DNA of 43,492 nucleotides from Clostridium senegalense JC122 (GCF_000285575.1 NZ_HE611053.1:181737-225228), one strand, 5' to 3'. Shown: positions 17,877 through 27,015, numbered from the stretch's first letter. Numbers and translations: made by a program. Notes: a model not told the origin generated them from the letters alone.

Positions 17877-19751
17877 ATGAAGAAAATAAAAAATTATAAA
17901 GAATTGATACAGTTAAATAATCAGTATAATAATTTAATTAAATTTAGGAACGCAGATAAAAATTTAAGTGACAAAATTGAGATATTAGTATGTGGTGGAA
18001 CTGGATGCAAGGCATCAAATTCAGATAAAATAATTGAAAATTTAGAAAAAGAAATAGAATATAATAATTTAAATGATAAAGTTAAAGTTATAAAAACAGG
18101 ATGTTTTGGATTTTGTGCACAAGGACCTATTATTAAAATAACTCCCCAAAATATTTTTTATATTAAGGTATCAGAGGAAGATGCTAAAGATATTATAAAA
18201 AGTCATATTATAGATGGAATTATTGTAGAAAGGTTATTATATGAAAATCCATCAACTAAAGAAAAGATAGCTAAAATGGAGGATATACCATTTTACAAAA
18301 AACAAAGGAGAATAGCTCTAAAAAATTGTGGAACTATAGATCCAGAAAATATATTAGAGGCTATAGCTGCTAATGAGTACTTAGCTTTAGGAAAAGTACT
18401 TACAGAAATGACTGAAGATCAAGTTATTGATATGGTTACAAAATCAGGATTAAGAGGTAGAGGTGGTGGTGGCTTTCCTACAGGGAAAAAGTGGGAGGCT
18501 ACTAGAAAATCTACAAATAACATAAAATATGTAATTTGTAATGCAGATGAAGGTGATCCAGGAGCTTTTATGGACAGGTCTATATTAGAAGGCGATCCTC
18601 ATTGCATTTTAGAAGCTATGGCTATTTGTGGATATGCTATAGGAGCTTCAAAGGGATATATCTATATTAGAGCAGAATATCCACTAGCAATAAATAGGTT
18701 GCAAATAGCTATTGGTCAAGCAAAAGAATATGGTCTTTTAGAAAAAAATATTTTAGGAACTGGATTTGACTTTGATATAGAAATAAGATATGGTGCAGGT
18801 GCTTTTGTTTGTGGAGAAGCAACTGCGTTAATTCATTCTATAGAAGGTAGTAGAGGTGAGCCAACAATGAAACCACCTAGAACTTCTGAAAGTGGGTTAT
18901 GGAAAAAGCCTACTTGTGTAAATAATGTAGAAACCTTTGCTAATATAAATAAAATAATAATTAATGGTTCTAAGTGGTATTCATCAATTGGTACATTAAA
19001 AAGTACAGGAACTAAGGTTTTTGCATTAGCAGGAAAAATTAAAAATGTTGGATTGGTTGAAGTTCCTATGGGATTAACTATAAGGGAATTAATCTATGAT
19101 ATTGGAGGAGGAATTAAAGATAATAAAAAGTTTAAAGGAGTTCAAACTGGAGGTCCTTCTGGAGGATGTATACCAGCTAAGTATTTAGATTTACCTATTG
19201 AATATGATACTTTAACAGAAATTGGTTCAATGATGGGTTCCGGTGGATTTATTGTAATGGACGAAGATAATTGTATGGTTGATATAGCTAAATTTTATTT
19301 AGAATTTACTGTAGAGGAGTCTTGTGGTAAATGCACCCCTTGTAGAATAGGAAATAGAAGGTTGTTAGAACTTCTTAATAAAATAATTGAAGGAAAAGGT
19401 GAAGAAGAAGATATTGACAACTTAAAAAATTTATCTGATGTTATAAAATCTGCATCTTTATGTGGTCTTGGTGAGTCAGCACCAAACCCAGTATTAAGCA
19501 CCTTGAATTTTTTTGCAGAGGAATATAAAGAGCATATATATGATAAAAAATGTAGAAGTGGACAGTGTAAGAATCTAATTGATTACAAGATTACAGATAA
19601 GTGTATTGGATGCACAAAATGCTCAAGAGTATGTCCTCAATCCTGTATTAGTGGTAAACCAAAAGTTAAACATGAAATAGATACAACAAAATGCATTAAG
19701 TGTGGAGCTTGTATAGATATTTGTCCTATTAAAGCCATTATAAAGGGTTAG
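17877..19751 (+). CDS. hydB: NuoF-like NAD/FMN subunit of trimeric hydrogenase
   Basis: 624 residues. An N-terminal thioredoxin-like [2Fe-2S] domain has Cys in CGGTGCKASN and KTGCFGFCAQGP. The FMN/NADH domain (about 150-440) contains RGRGGGGFPTGKKW and NADEGDPGAFMDRS. A [4Fe-4S] site follows in ESCGKCTPCRIG. The C-terminus adds two ferredoxin-type clusters, CIGCTKCSRVCPQSC and CIKCGACIDICP. This architecture is that of the HydB subunit of electron-bifurcating hydrogenases, where NADH and reduced ferredoxin are oxidised together to make H2. Bifurcation itself is inferred from family, not visible. Twelve bases separate it from hydA. Confidence 0.92.
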   Translation: MKKIKNYKELIQLNNQYNNLIKFRNADKNLSDKIEILVCGGTGCKASNSDKIIENLEKEIEYNNLNDKVKVIKTGCFGFCAQGPIIKITPQNIFYIKVSEEDAKDIIKSHIIDGIIVERLLYENPSTKEKIAKMEDIPFYKKQRRIALKNCGTIDPENILEAIAANEYLALGKVLTEMTEDQVIDMVTKSGLRGRGGGGFPTGKKWEATRKSTNNIKYVICNADEGDPGAFMDRSILEGDPHCILEAMAICGYAIGASKGYIYIRAEYPLAINRLQIAIGQAKEYGLLEKNILGTGFDFDIEIRYGAGAFVCGEATALIHSIEGSRGEPTMKPPRTSESGLWKKPTCVNNVETFANINKIIINGSKWYSSIGTLKSTGTKVFALAGKIKNVGLVEVPMGLTIRELIYDIGGGIKDNKKFKGVQTGGPSGGCIPAKYLDLPIEYDTLTEIGSMMGSGGFIVMDEDNCMVDIAKFYLEFTVEESCGKCTPCRIGNRRLLELLNKIIEGKGEEEDIDNLKNLSDVIKSASLCGLGESAPNPVLSTLNFFAEEYKEHIYDKKCRSGQCKNLIDYKITDKCIGCTKCSRVCPQSCISGKPKVKHEIDTTKCIKCGACIDICPIKAIIKG

Positions 19752-19763
19752 GGGAGTGATTTT

Positions 19764-21464
19764 ATGATTAATTTAAAAATAAATAATATAGAGGTAAGTA
19801 TAGAAAATGGCAAGACAATTTTAGATGCTTGTAAAAAAGCAAATATTAAAGTTCCAACTTTATGTAATATGAAAATGATTGATAATACATCACAAAATTG
19901 TAAGGGCACATGTAGGGTGTGTATGGTTGAATTAAAAGAAAAAGGCAAATTAGTGCCTGCATGTTCAGAATTAGTAAGAGATGGAATGGATATTACAACT
20001 AATAGTACAAAAGTTTTAAAAGTGAGAAAAACAATAGTAGAGTTATTATTATCAAATCATCCTAATGAATGTTTGGTTTGTAATAGAAATGAGAATTGTG
20101 AATTAAGAAAATTAGCTGGGGAATTAGGAATAAGTAAAAATCTATATAAAGGCAAAAAAAGTGAATATAAAATAGATTGTAGTTCTCCAGCATTAATAAG
20201 AGATATGAATAAATGTGTATTGTGTAGAAGGTGTGTTACAGCTTGTGATAAAGTACAAAATATTAACATATTAACACCTATAAATAGAGGGTTTAACACA
20301 AAAATAGGAACATTTTTTGATAATCCCATAAATGAAACAAAATGTACTTATTGTGGTCAATGTGTAGCAGTATGTCCAACAGGTGCTTTAACTGAAGTTA
20401 TGGATTATGAAAAAATACCTAGAGTTGTAGAAGATAAAGAAAAATTTGTTGTGGCTCAAATAGCACCTGCAGTAAGAGTAGCATTATGTGAAGAATTTGG
20501 AGTTAGCAGTGATATTATAACAACAGGTAAAATAGTTGCCGCACTTAAAATGTTGAATTTTAACAAAGTTTTTGATACAAATTTTTCTGCGGACTTAACA
20601 ATAATGGAAGAAGCTAAAGAATTTATAAATAGATTTAAAGAAAAAAACAAACTACCATTAATAACAAGTTGTTGTCCAGCGTGGATTAGATTTGCAGAAA
20701 TGAATTATAAAGATAATTTAAAATATATATCGTCATGTAAATCTCCTCAACAAATGTTTGGTGCTATTGCAAAAAGTTATTTAGTAGATAAATATAAAAT
20801 AAAAAAAGAGAATATGGTAGTGGTATCTATAATGCCATGTATAGCAAAAAAATATGAAGCAAAAAGAAAAGAATTAAAAGGTGATGTGGATATTGTAATT
20901 ACCACAAGAGAATTAGCAAAGTTAATTAGAGAAAGCTCAATTGACATAATAAACCTTAAAGAAGAAGAATTTGATAATCCATTAGGTGTATCAACTGGAG
21001 CAGGTATGTTATTTGGGACAAGTGGGGGAGTTATGGAAGCCGCTTTAAGAACTGCCTATGAATGGAGTTGTAATAAAACATTAAATGAACTGGATTTTAA
21101 AGATGTAAGAGGACTTGATGGAATTAAAGAAGCTACTATAGAATTGGATGGTAATAAAATAGAGGTAGCAGTGATTAGTTCATTAAAAAATGCTAGAAAA
21201 GTTATGGAAGAAATAAAAAATGGTATATGTAAATATGATTTTATAGAAATTATGGCATGTCCAGGAGGATGTATTGATGGTGGTGGACAACCATATATTA
21301 AATCTTGTAAAGAAAAATTAGAAAAACGTATGAAAATAATATATGAAAAAGATAAGGTAAGTAAGATAAGAAAATCTCATGAAAATCCAATTATAAAAGA
21401 ACTTTATAAGGATTTTTTAAATGAAGACAATATAAAAAAACTATTACATGTAACATATAAGTAA
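19764..21464 (+). CDS. hydA: [FeFe] hydrogenase catalytic subunit
   Basis: 566 residues. In order: plant-type [2Fe-2S] domain (Cys in the stretch LCNMKMI to CRVCMVEL), His/Cys-ligated [4Fe-4S] site (HPNECLVC, about residue 98), two ferredoxin clusters (CVLCRRCVTAC and CTYCGQCVAVCP), then the H-cluster domain. All three signatures are intact: TSCCPAW (about 298), MPCIAKKYE (about 356) and MACPGGCIDGGGQP (about 496). It makes or consumes H2 in the cytoplasm with HydB and HydC. It has the CpI-like length and lacks the extra C-terminal [2Fe-2S] domain of longer HydA proteins such as that of Thermotoga. Maturases are not in this window. Confidence 0.95.
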   Translation: MINLKINNIEVSIENGKTILDACKKANIKVPTLCNMKMIDNTSQNCKGTCRVCMVELKEKGKLVPACSELVRDGMDITTNSTKVLKVRKTIVELLLSNHPNECLVCNRNENCELRKLAGELGISKNLYKGKKSEYKIDCSSPALIRDMNKCVLCRRCVTACDKVQNINILTPINRGFNTKIGTFFDNPINETKCTYCGQCVAVCPTGALTEVMDYEKIPRVVEDKEKFVVAQIAPAVRVALCEEFGVSSDIITTGKIVAALKMLNFNKVFDTNFSADLTIMEEAKEFINRFKEKNKLPLITSCCPAWIRFAEMNYKDNLKYISSCKSPQQMFGAIAKSYLVDKYKIKKENMVVVSIMPCIAKKYEAKRKELKGDVDIVITTRELAKLIRESSIDIINLKEEEFDNPLGVSTGAGMLFGTSGGVMEAALRTAYEWSCNKTLNELDFKDVRGLDGIKEATIELDGNKIEVAVISSLKNARKVMEEIKNGICKYDFIEIMACPGGCIDGGGQPYIKSCKEKLEKRMKIIYEKDKVSKIRKSHENPIIKELYKDFLNEDNIKKLLHVTYK

Positions 21465-21489
21465 TAATAGTATAAATTCCTGTAAAAAC

Positions 21490-21536
21490 AGCTATTGCTT
21501 AACTAATATTTAACTAGTTTTGCAATAGCTATTTCT
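21490..21536. terminator. Probable terminator after hydCBA
   Basis: AGCTATTGC (21490-21498) pairs with GCAATAGCT (21522-21530), and the loop holds a second small stem (AACTA/TAGTT). The T-run is short (ATTTCTT), and A-rich sequence on the other side may let it serve the minus-strand regulator too. Confidence 0.55.
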
Positions 21537-21574
21537 TATATAGTCTCAATCATAGGAAAAAAATTAAATTTTAT

Positions 21575-22330
21575 TTACTTATTATTTTCACAGTAAATTT
21601 TTATTGCTTCATTTATAAAATTTGATAGACCGCTTTTGTGTTTATCTATATTTTCAGTAAATCGAGTATCATTTACATACATTTCACCTAAAGATTGAAA
21701 GATTTCTATAGTACAATTATAAAAGCTATTTGTTATATGATTTCTCCAGTTTTGAATTTCAGTTTGAACTTCTATATCACTAGGAGATTTATCCATAAGA
21801 CTAGCAAGATTTTTAAAGATTATATCACCTTTTTCCATTATATTTTGCCAATCATTTTTTTCATATTTTGAAGCTTTTTTCTTATATTCTTTATAAGCAT
21901 CAGTAGTGCTGTATTTAGCTTCCACCTCTTTTTTATATTTATTTTTATAATTTTCTATTTCAGTTGTATCAAAAGCTTTAAAGTTTTCGTTATTACTCAT
22001 ATTATCTACTCCTTTTTCTAATGTGTTATCAATTATTTTTATTAAATTTTCTAATCTTGTTTTTCTTTCTGTAAGAATTTTTTTATGATTTTCAAGAGCT
22101 GTATTTTTATTAAATTTAGGGCTTGAAAGTATTTCTTTTATTTCTTCAAGAGAAAAATCAAGTTCTCTAAAAAACATTATTTGTTGTAATTTTTCAAGAT
22201 CATTATCATTGTAAAGTCTATATCCAGCGTCGCTTTTACTACTAGGATTTAAAAGATTTATCTTATCATAGTGATGAAGCATACGTATGGTAACACCAGT
22301 GATTGACTGAACTTCTTTTACTTTGTACAA
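21575..22330 (-). CDS. MerR family regulator with TipAS-type ligand domain
   Basis: 251 residues. The N-terminal winged helix is classic MerR (YKVKEVQSITGVTIRMLHHYDKI, AGYRLYNDNDLEKL). A coiled coil follows to about residue 110, then a helical C-terminal domain of the TipAS type known to trap thiopeptide and other antibiotics (MYVNDTRF near the end is typical). It probably activates a drug-resistance or stress promoter; its target is unclear since it stands alone. The start is TTG at 22328-22330, because AAAGGA is nine bases ahead; the ATG three codons upstream abuts the site. Confidence 0.87.
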   Translation of the reverse strand: MYKVKEVQSITGVTIRMLHHYDKINLLNPSSKSDAGYRLYNDNDLEKLQQIMFFRELDFSLEEIKEILSSPKFNKNTALENHKKILTERKTRLENLIKIIDNTLEKGVDNMSNNENFKAFDTTEIENYKNKYKKEVEAKYSTTDAYKEYKKKASKYEKNDWQNIMEKGDIIFKNLASLMDKSPSDIEVQTEIQNWRNHITNSFYNCTIEIFQSLGEMYVNDTRFTENIDKHKSGLSNFINEAIKIYCENNK

Positions 22331-22448
22331 AATAATCATTCCTTTTAAATTTTTTATAGAAAATATATTTTCATTACAAAATTAATGTTAAACCATAACA
22401 ACGTGTTAGAGTCAAGAGTTTTATAAAAATAAATTTTAAAATTATCTA

Positions 22449-22578
22449 TTCCAAAACTTGGATACCTAAAATAGTGATACATGCTACGAATCACTTAGAA
22501 TTCAACACTATATTTTGCATAAAAATATTTTAACACTGTTGAATAAATTTAAATTGGAGCTTGTTTACCTATAATATT
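22449..22578 (+). repeat. Dispersed intergenic repeat, copy C (best preserved)
   Basis: Structure in order: TCCAAAACTTGGA small hairpin; AGTGAT ... ATCACT hairpin enclosing ACATGCTACGA; ATTCAACA (22500-22507) pairing with TGTTGAAT (22537-22544) around an inner stem ATATTTT/AAAATAT; then AATAAATTTAAATTGGAGCTTG's equivalent of the other copies. It shares 16 identical bases (ATGCTACGAATCACTT) and the hairpin with copy D, and the core with A and B. It lies in the 356-base gap between the MerR and DUF6483-like genes. The rest of that gap holds only the latter's leader. Confidence 0.65.
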
Positions 22579-22686
22579 TGATATAGATTAGGTTTAAAGC
22601 TTGTAAATCTCTGTATGAAAGGAGTAAAATATAAATATATTTAAGGTTTAATAATATATATTTAAAAATATGAGAGGAGAATTTTT

Positions 22687-23352
22687 ATGGCCTTAAAAAA
22701 TGATTATATATTAAAAGTAGTTGAAAGAATGACAGAACTTATAAAAAAGGTAGAATTTTTAAAAAAAGAAAATAAAAGCGAAGAGGCAATAGATGAAATA
22801 AATAAGGCATGTAAAGAAATATTTGGATTTGATCTTGATAAGGTAGAAAGAATGTCTTATGACAGTATTATAGAATTATTACTATTAAATAAATCTACTT
22901 TTGATATTAGATGTGAGGTAGTTGCAGAACTTTTAAGTGTAAAAGGATATATTTATTTAAGTGGTAATAATGGCAATGAAGGATATGATTGTTTTGTTAA
23001 AAGCTTGAACTTATACTTATATTTAGTGAATAATGATTGTGAAATGAATATTTTCAATGGAAATGAAAAAGTAGATGTTATAGTTTCAAAACTTTCTCAA
23101 TATGAGCTTCCAATAGAAACAGAAAAAATGGTTTTAAAGTATTATTTAAAAAAAGGTAAATATTCAAATGGTGAAGATTTATTATTTTCAATGATTAAAA
23201 AGGAAAAAAGTGAAGAAATATTTAGTTTAGGTTATGAGTTTTATGATACATTAAAGAAAAAAAGTAGTGAAGAGCTAGAACTTGGAAATTTTTCTTTAGA
23301 AGAAGTGGATTTTGGGTTGGAAGATTTAAATCAGCTGAAGAAGAAAAACTAA
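22687..23352 (+). CDS. DUF6483-like protein, function unknown
   Basis: 221-residue soluble protein rich in Lys and Glu. The N-terminus (NDYILKVVERMTELIKKVEFL) resembles the clostridial DUF6483 family, from memory. The rest looks like paired helices of a TPR-like fold, for example AELLSVKGYIYLSGNNGNEGYDCFVKSLNLY around residues 75-110. No signal peptide, membrane segment or catalytic motif is seen. AGAGGAG precedes the ATG. It is monocistronic with its own terminator and is bracketed by dispersed repeats C and D in opposite orientation. Confidence 0.7.
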   Translation: MALKNDYILKVVERMTELIKKVEFLKKENKSEEAIDEINKACKEIFGFDLDKVERMSYDSIIELLLLNKSTFDIRCEVVAELLSVKGYIYLSGNNGNEGYDCFVKSLNLYLYLVNNDCEMNIFNGNEKVDVIVSKLSQYELPIETEKMVLKYYLKKGKYSNGEDLLFSMIKKEKSEEIFSLGYEFYDTLKKKSSEELELGNFSLEEVDFGLEDLNQLKKKN

Positions 23353-23374
23353 ATGTAAATAAAAACATTTTATT

Positions 23375-23425
23375 AAAAGAATCATCTAAAAAGTATTTAA
23401 TATTACTTGTTTAGATGATTCTTTT
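23375..23425 (+). terminator. Terminator
   Basis: Perfect 16-bp stem AAAAGAATCATCTAAA / TTTAGATGATTCTTTT around a 19-base loop, ending the DUF6483-like gene. Confidence 0.85.
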
Positions 23426-23484
23426 GTATTTAAAAAATAATTTACACATTGAAAATGATTAATATATATGAAGGTGTTAGATAT

Positions 23485-23577
23485 ATAGGTAGACCCCTAC
23501 AATTTAAATTTATTTAATAGCTTTAAAATGTTTTCATAAAAATATAGCATTAAATCTCAAGTGATTCGTAGCATATA
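23485..23577 (-). repeat. Dispersed intergenic repeat, copy D
   Basis: On the minus strand it reads ATGCTACGAATCACTT, then a hairpin TTTAAT ... ATTAAA with inner stem ATATTTT/AAAACAT, then AATAAATTTAAATTG and TCTACCTATA. It lacks the CTTGGATACC part of the core. Compared with copy C, two C-G pairs of the outer stem are replaced by T-A pairs, so pairing is kept. It lies in the gap 23353-23702 ahead of the carbonic anhydrase; nothing else is seen there besides the terminator. Confidence 0.6.
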
Positions 23578-23702
23578 TAACTATATAAGATAAGGCTCAA
23601 TATTGAATAGTTTAAAGTTAACAGCATAAAATATAATTAAATAAAAAAATACATAAAAAATTCAAATAAAATTAAAAAAATATTATAAGGAGATTATATC
23701 CA

Positions 23703-24407
23703 ATGAAGAAAAGATTTGATATAGTATTAATAAGTCTAATAGTATTTCTAAGTACAACATTTATATTATTTTACATAAGAGAAGGAGCCAAAGATGTTAT
23801 GACAGATGTTAGCCAGACGACAGATTTAATGGTAGATGTTAATACACCAGAAAAAGCCCTAAAAATGCTTAAAGAAGGAAATGAAAGATTTGTTAATGAT
23901 ATATCTAATTTAAATAATGTACATAAAAAACGACGAGATGAATTGAAAAACGGACAACATCCATATGCAGTAATATTAACTTGTTCTGATTCTAGAATAA
24001 GCCCATCATTAATTTTTAATGTAGGACTTGGAGAAATTTTTGAGGTAAGATTGGCAGGTAATGTAGTGAATGAAGATGCCTTAGCATCTATTGAATATGC
24101 AGTAAAGTATCTTGAAACACCGCTTATTGTTGTAATGGGGCATGAAGATTGTGGAGCTGTTATATCAGCTTATGATATGTTGAATAATAGAACTGTATAT
24201 TCTCATAATTTAACAGGACTTTTAAAAAAGATAGAAACTAGTATAAAGAATAGTAATTCTATTGAAGAAGCTATTAAGTTAAATATAGAAAATTCAGCTT
24301 CAATAGTAAAAAAAGATTCTATAATTAGTGAAAAATTAGATAATGGCAGTGTAAAAATAGTTAAGGGTTATTACTCTTTAGATGGAAAAGTGAATTTCTT
24401 TGAATAA
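23703..24407 (+). CDS. Membrane-anchored beta-class carbonic anhydrase
   Basis: 234 residues. It interconverts CO2 and bicarbonate. Zinc site and catalytic dyad are all present: Cys94, Asp96, Arg98 in TCSDSR, and His147 and Cys150 in GHEDCGAV. The first 25 residues are a positively charged end plus a hydrophobic stretch (IVLISLIVFLSTTFILFYI) with no lipobox or clear cleavage site, so the enzyme is probably tethered outside the membrane. Most bacterial beta enzymes are cytoplasmic, making the location notable. AAGGAG is ten bases before the ATG, and a strong terminator follows. Confidence 0.9.
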   Translation: MKKRFDIVLISLIVFLSTTFILFYIREGAKDVMTDVSQTTDLMVDVNTPEKALKMLKEGNERFVNDISNLNNVHKKRRDELKNGQHPYAVILTCSDSRISPSLIFNVGLGEIFEVRLAGNVVNEDALASIEYAVKYLETPLIVVMGHEDCGAVISAYDMLNNRTVYSHNLTGLLKKIETSIKNSNSIEEAIKLNIENSASIVKKDSIISEKLDNGSVKIVKGYYSLDGKVNFFE

Positions 24408-24415
24408 AATATAGG

Positions 24416-24452
24416 AAAAGGTGTCTAAAAGCATATGATTTAGACACCTTTT
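24416..24452 (+). terminator. Terminator
   Basis: Perfect 14-bp stem AAAAGGTGTCTAAA / TTTAGACACCTTTT with a nine-base loop, ending the carbonic anhydrase gene. Confidence 0.9.
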
Positions 24453-24797
24453 ATTATTAAGCGTTATAATAATATATATTGTAATATGATTTAAATATAA
24501 AAAACATTCAATTTTTTACTTTAGATAATGAATAAATTAATAAGAGGTATATAAAATATAATTTTAATAGAAACTAAAATAATATTAATATATAGAACTG
24601 TTTAAAAAACACATAGATGCATTAATTTTTGAAATTAGTAACTGAATTTTTAAAAAATTCATAGGCTTAATAATTAGTAAACAATATACTTTCTAAAAAA
24701 TGAAAAAACTATATAAAACTGTCGATTAAAGTAGTATTATAATTATAGAAAATTTATTTTTAGTTGACTAAGACCTAAATAAGGGGTGTAATTTGAG
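24453..24797. other. Gene-free A/T-rich stretch
   Basis: No open frame with a ribosome binding site on either strand. The only structures are a small hairpin at about 24643-24660 (TGAATTTTT/AAAAATTCA) and a TATAAT at 24738-24743 without a matching -35 box. It presumably carries the promoter of the esterase-like gene. Confidence 0.4.
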
Positions 24798-25634
24798 ATG
24801 ACTTTTGATGAGAAATTAACAGTTCTTGCTTTGGGAGTAAGAATGATGATATGGAATAAATATAAAGATAACGAATACAAAATTCATAAAGTGAAGTATG
24901 GTCATAATCATAGAAAATATACCTTAATATTAGAAGGACATAAGCCTAAAAAACGTACTTTGATATATTTTATACATGGTGGAGGATGGATGTCTGGAAA
25001 TCCATTTTCATTTAAAGCTATAGCGAAGTTTTTTGCTAAAAAAGGATATACTGTAGTACTTCCAGCATATAGATTAGCACCTAAATATAAATATCCCTGC
25101 CAAATAGAAGACGTATTTTTAGGTTTTCAAGATTTTTTAGAAAAATATTGGCACATGTCAGATTGTGATGATGTTATAGTTATAGGTTTTTCAGCAGGCT
25201 CAGAACTTGGAGCAAATTTAGTTTTTAACAAAAAACTTCAAGAAAGATATGAAATAGATCCATCTATATTTAAGGCATTTTTTGCAATAAGTGGTGTGTT
25301 AGACTTTTCTAAGTTTACATCTAAAAGAGCTCAAAAATATTTAAATGGATATTTAGGTGGAACTAAATATGAAGGTAAAGTTAATCCATTAAATTTAGTT
25401 ACTGAAAAACCTGAGTTTCCAGTGTTCTGTCTTCATGGGGATTTAGATGAGCTAGTTCCTAAGGAATGTGCATATAATTTTGTGGAGAGAGTACGTGGGT
25501 TTGGGGGAAATGCAGATATTACCCTTATAAAAGAAAAATATCATTCTAATATATTAAATTTATGGATTGGACATGGAGAGGAAGATACAAATATATTTTT
25601 TGACTTATTAAAAAAATGTGATAATAAAAATTAA
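24798..25634 (+). CDS. Alpha/beta hydrolase, acetyl-esterase/HSL-like
   Basis: 278-residue serine hydrolase of the hormone-sensitive-lipase group. The oxyanion loop HGGGW is at residues 60-64. The nucleophile Ser132 is in GFSAGS. An acid lies in HGDLDELVP (about 215-217) and His249 in KYHSN. No signal peptide, so it acts in the cytoplasm, probably on short acyl esters; the natural substrate is unknown. AAGGGGTG is about ten bases ahead of the ATG. The following RNase Z gene is only 26 bases away and may be cotranscribed. Confidence 0.88.
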   Translation: MTFDEKLTVLALGVRMMIWNKYKDNEYKIHKVKYGHNHRKYTLILEGHKPKKRTLIYFIHGGGWMSGNPFSFKAIAKFFAKKGYTVVLPAYRLAPKYKYPCQIEDVFLGFQDFLEKYWHMSDCDDVIVIGFSAGSELGANLVFNKKLQERYEIDPSIFKAFFAISGVLDFSKFTSKRAQKYLNGYLGGTKYEGKVNPLNLVTEKPEFPVFCLHGDLDELVPKECAYNFVERVRGFGGNADITLIKEKYHSNILNLWIGHGEEDTNIFFDLLKKCDNKN

Positions 25635-25660
25635 AAACCATATGTTAAAGGAGAATATAT

Positions 25661-26596
25661 ATGATAAATGTTACTTTATTAGGTTGTGGAGGTGGAATGC
25701 CAATGCCCTTTAGAAATTTAGCTTCATTACTAATAAATTATAAAGGAAGAAAAATACTAATAGATTGTGGTGAAGGCACACAGGTATCAATGAGACTTGC
25801 TAAATCTGGATTTAAATCCATTGATATTATATGCATAACACATATACATGGAGATCATATAGTAGGATTACCAGGGCTTTTATCCACTATGGGCAATAGT
25901 GGTAGAGAAGAAGAGCTTATTATAATAGGACCAGAAGGAATAAAGGATACAATTGAAGGATTAAGTGTTATTTGTCCATATTTGCCTTATGAAATCAAAG
26001 TGATAGAGGCACCTAAGAAAAATTTAAAGTTTGAATTGAAAGATAAATTTGAACTTACTAATGATTATTCTGATGTAGAAATAAGCATGATAGATTTAGA
26101 ACATTCATCACCTTGCTTAGGATATGGTTTTTACATAAATAGAAAAAGAAAATTTGATGTGGATAAAGCGATTAATAATAATGTACCTAAAATACTTTGG
26201 AGCAAACTTCAAAAGTACAATAGTTATGAATTTGAAGGGAAATTATATTTTAGTGATATGGTTTTAGGAGATGAAAGAAAGGGTTTGAAATTAAGTTATA
26301 TAACAGACAGCCGTCCAATAGATTCAATAAAAAAATTTATAAAAGGTAGCGACTTATTTATTTGTGAAGGCACTTATGGCAGTGATGATGATATAGAAAA
26401 AGCTATAAAAAATAAACATATGACTTTTAGAGAAGCAGCATCATTAGCTAAGGAAAGTGAAGTTAAAAAACTTATATTAACTCATTTTTCACCGTCACTT
26501 ATAGAACCAGATGAGTATATTGAAAATGGGAAAGAAGTTTTTAAAAATACTATATTAGGATCAGATAGAATGGAAGAAAACTTAACTTTTAAATAA
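25661..26596 (+). CDS. rnz: Ribonuclease Z
   Basis: 311-residue metallo-beta-lactamase-fold endonuclease that trims tRNA 3' ends. The zinc motif HIHGDH is at residues 61-66, with further ligands in [19 protein letters not shown] and a late LTHFSP His. The length and GCGGGMPMP start match RNase Z rather than other beta-lactamase-fold enzymes, although some members read GTGAGxP. AAAGGAG precedes the ATG. It is partnered only by the upstream hydrolase. Confidence 0.9.
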   Translation: MINVTLLGCGGGMPMPFRNLASLLINYKGRKILIDCGEGTQVSMRLAKSGFKSIDIICITHIHGDHIVGLPGLLSTMGNSGREEELIIIGPEGIKDTIEGLSVICPYLPYEIKVIEAPKKNLKFELKDKFELTNDYSDVEISMIDLEHSSPCLGYGFYINRKRKFDVDKAINNNVPKILWSKLQKYNSYEFEGKLYFSDMVLGDERKGLKLSYITDSRPIDSIKKFIKGSDLFICEGTYGSDDDIEKAIKNKHMTFREAASLAKESEVKKLILTHFSPSLIEPDEYIENGKEVFKNTILGSDRMEENLTFK

Positions 26597-26633
26597 TAAT
26601 TTTGGAAGTCTATAGAAAAAGTATAGGATTTTA

Positions 26634-26662
26634 TTGACAAGTTTATGTCTAAATGTTATAAT
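26634..26662 (+). promoter_or_regulatory. Promoter of the riboflavin operon
   Basis: Perfect TTGACA (26634-26639), 17-base spacer and TATAAT (26657-26662). Transcription would begin about 15 bases before the FMN riboswitch. Confidence 0.85.
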
Positions 26663-26683
26663 AATTTCAAAAGTTGAATAAAT

Positions 26684-26795
26684 TATCTTCAGGGCAAGGT
26701 GAAATTCCTTACCGGCGGTAAAGCCCGCGAGCTATTTTAGCATGATTTGGTGAAATTCCAAGGCCGACAGTAAAGTCTGGATGAAAGAAGAGAGA
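26684..26795 (+). ncRNA. FMN riboswitch (RFN element)
   Basis: The diagnostic conserved blocks are all present in order: TTCAGGGCAAGGTGAAATTC, CCTTACCGGCGGTAAAGCCC, GCGAGC, GGTGAAATTCCAAGGCCGAC, AGTAAAGTCTGGATG and GAAAGAAGAGA. It binds FMN and shuts off the downstream rib genes when the cofactor is plentiful. Base pairing of the P1 stem is between the initial and final conserved parts. Confidence 0.97.
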
Positions 26796-26836
26796 ATATT
26801 AGAATTGATTAGATTTTATATTTTTTGAATTTCAAT

Positions 26837-26977
26837 GCTCTGAGCCAATGGCTTGGAGCTTTAAATTTTAAATATAATTTAAATAATTTTGTTTGAAAAT
26901 AAATTATTTGGAATGCTAATTCTAATTTGTACAATTAATATATGCCCTGGGTAAAGTTTGCCTGGGGCATTTCTTAT
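26837..26977 (+). terminator. Riboswitch expression platform with terminator
   Basis: After the aptamer comes a hairpin GCTCTGAGCC/GGCTTGGAGC (26837-26859). About 80 bases of A/T-rich sequence follow, then ATGCCC ... GGGCAT (26942-26970) with TTTCTTATTT. The last is the likely terminator formed with FMN bound, just ahead of ribD. Which sequence forms the antiterminator is not resolved. Confidence 0.65.
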
Positions 26978-27015
26978 TTATATTTTAAATAAATTGATTT
27001 ATAAGGAGTGATAAA

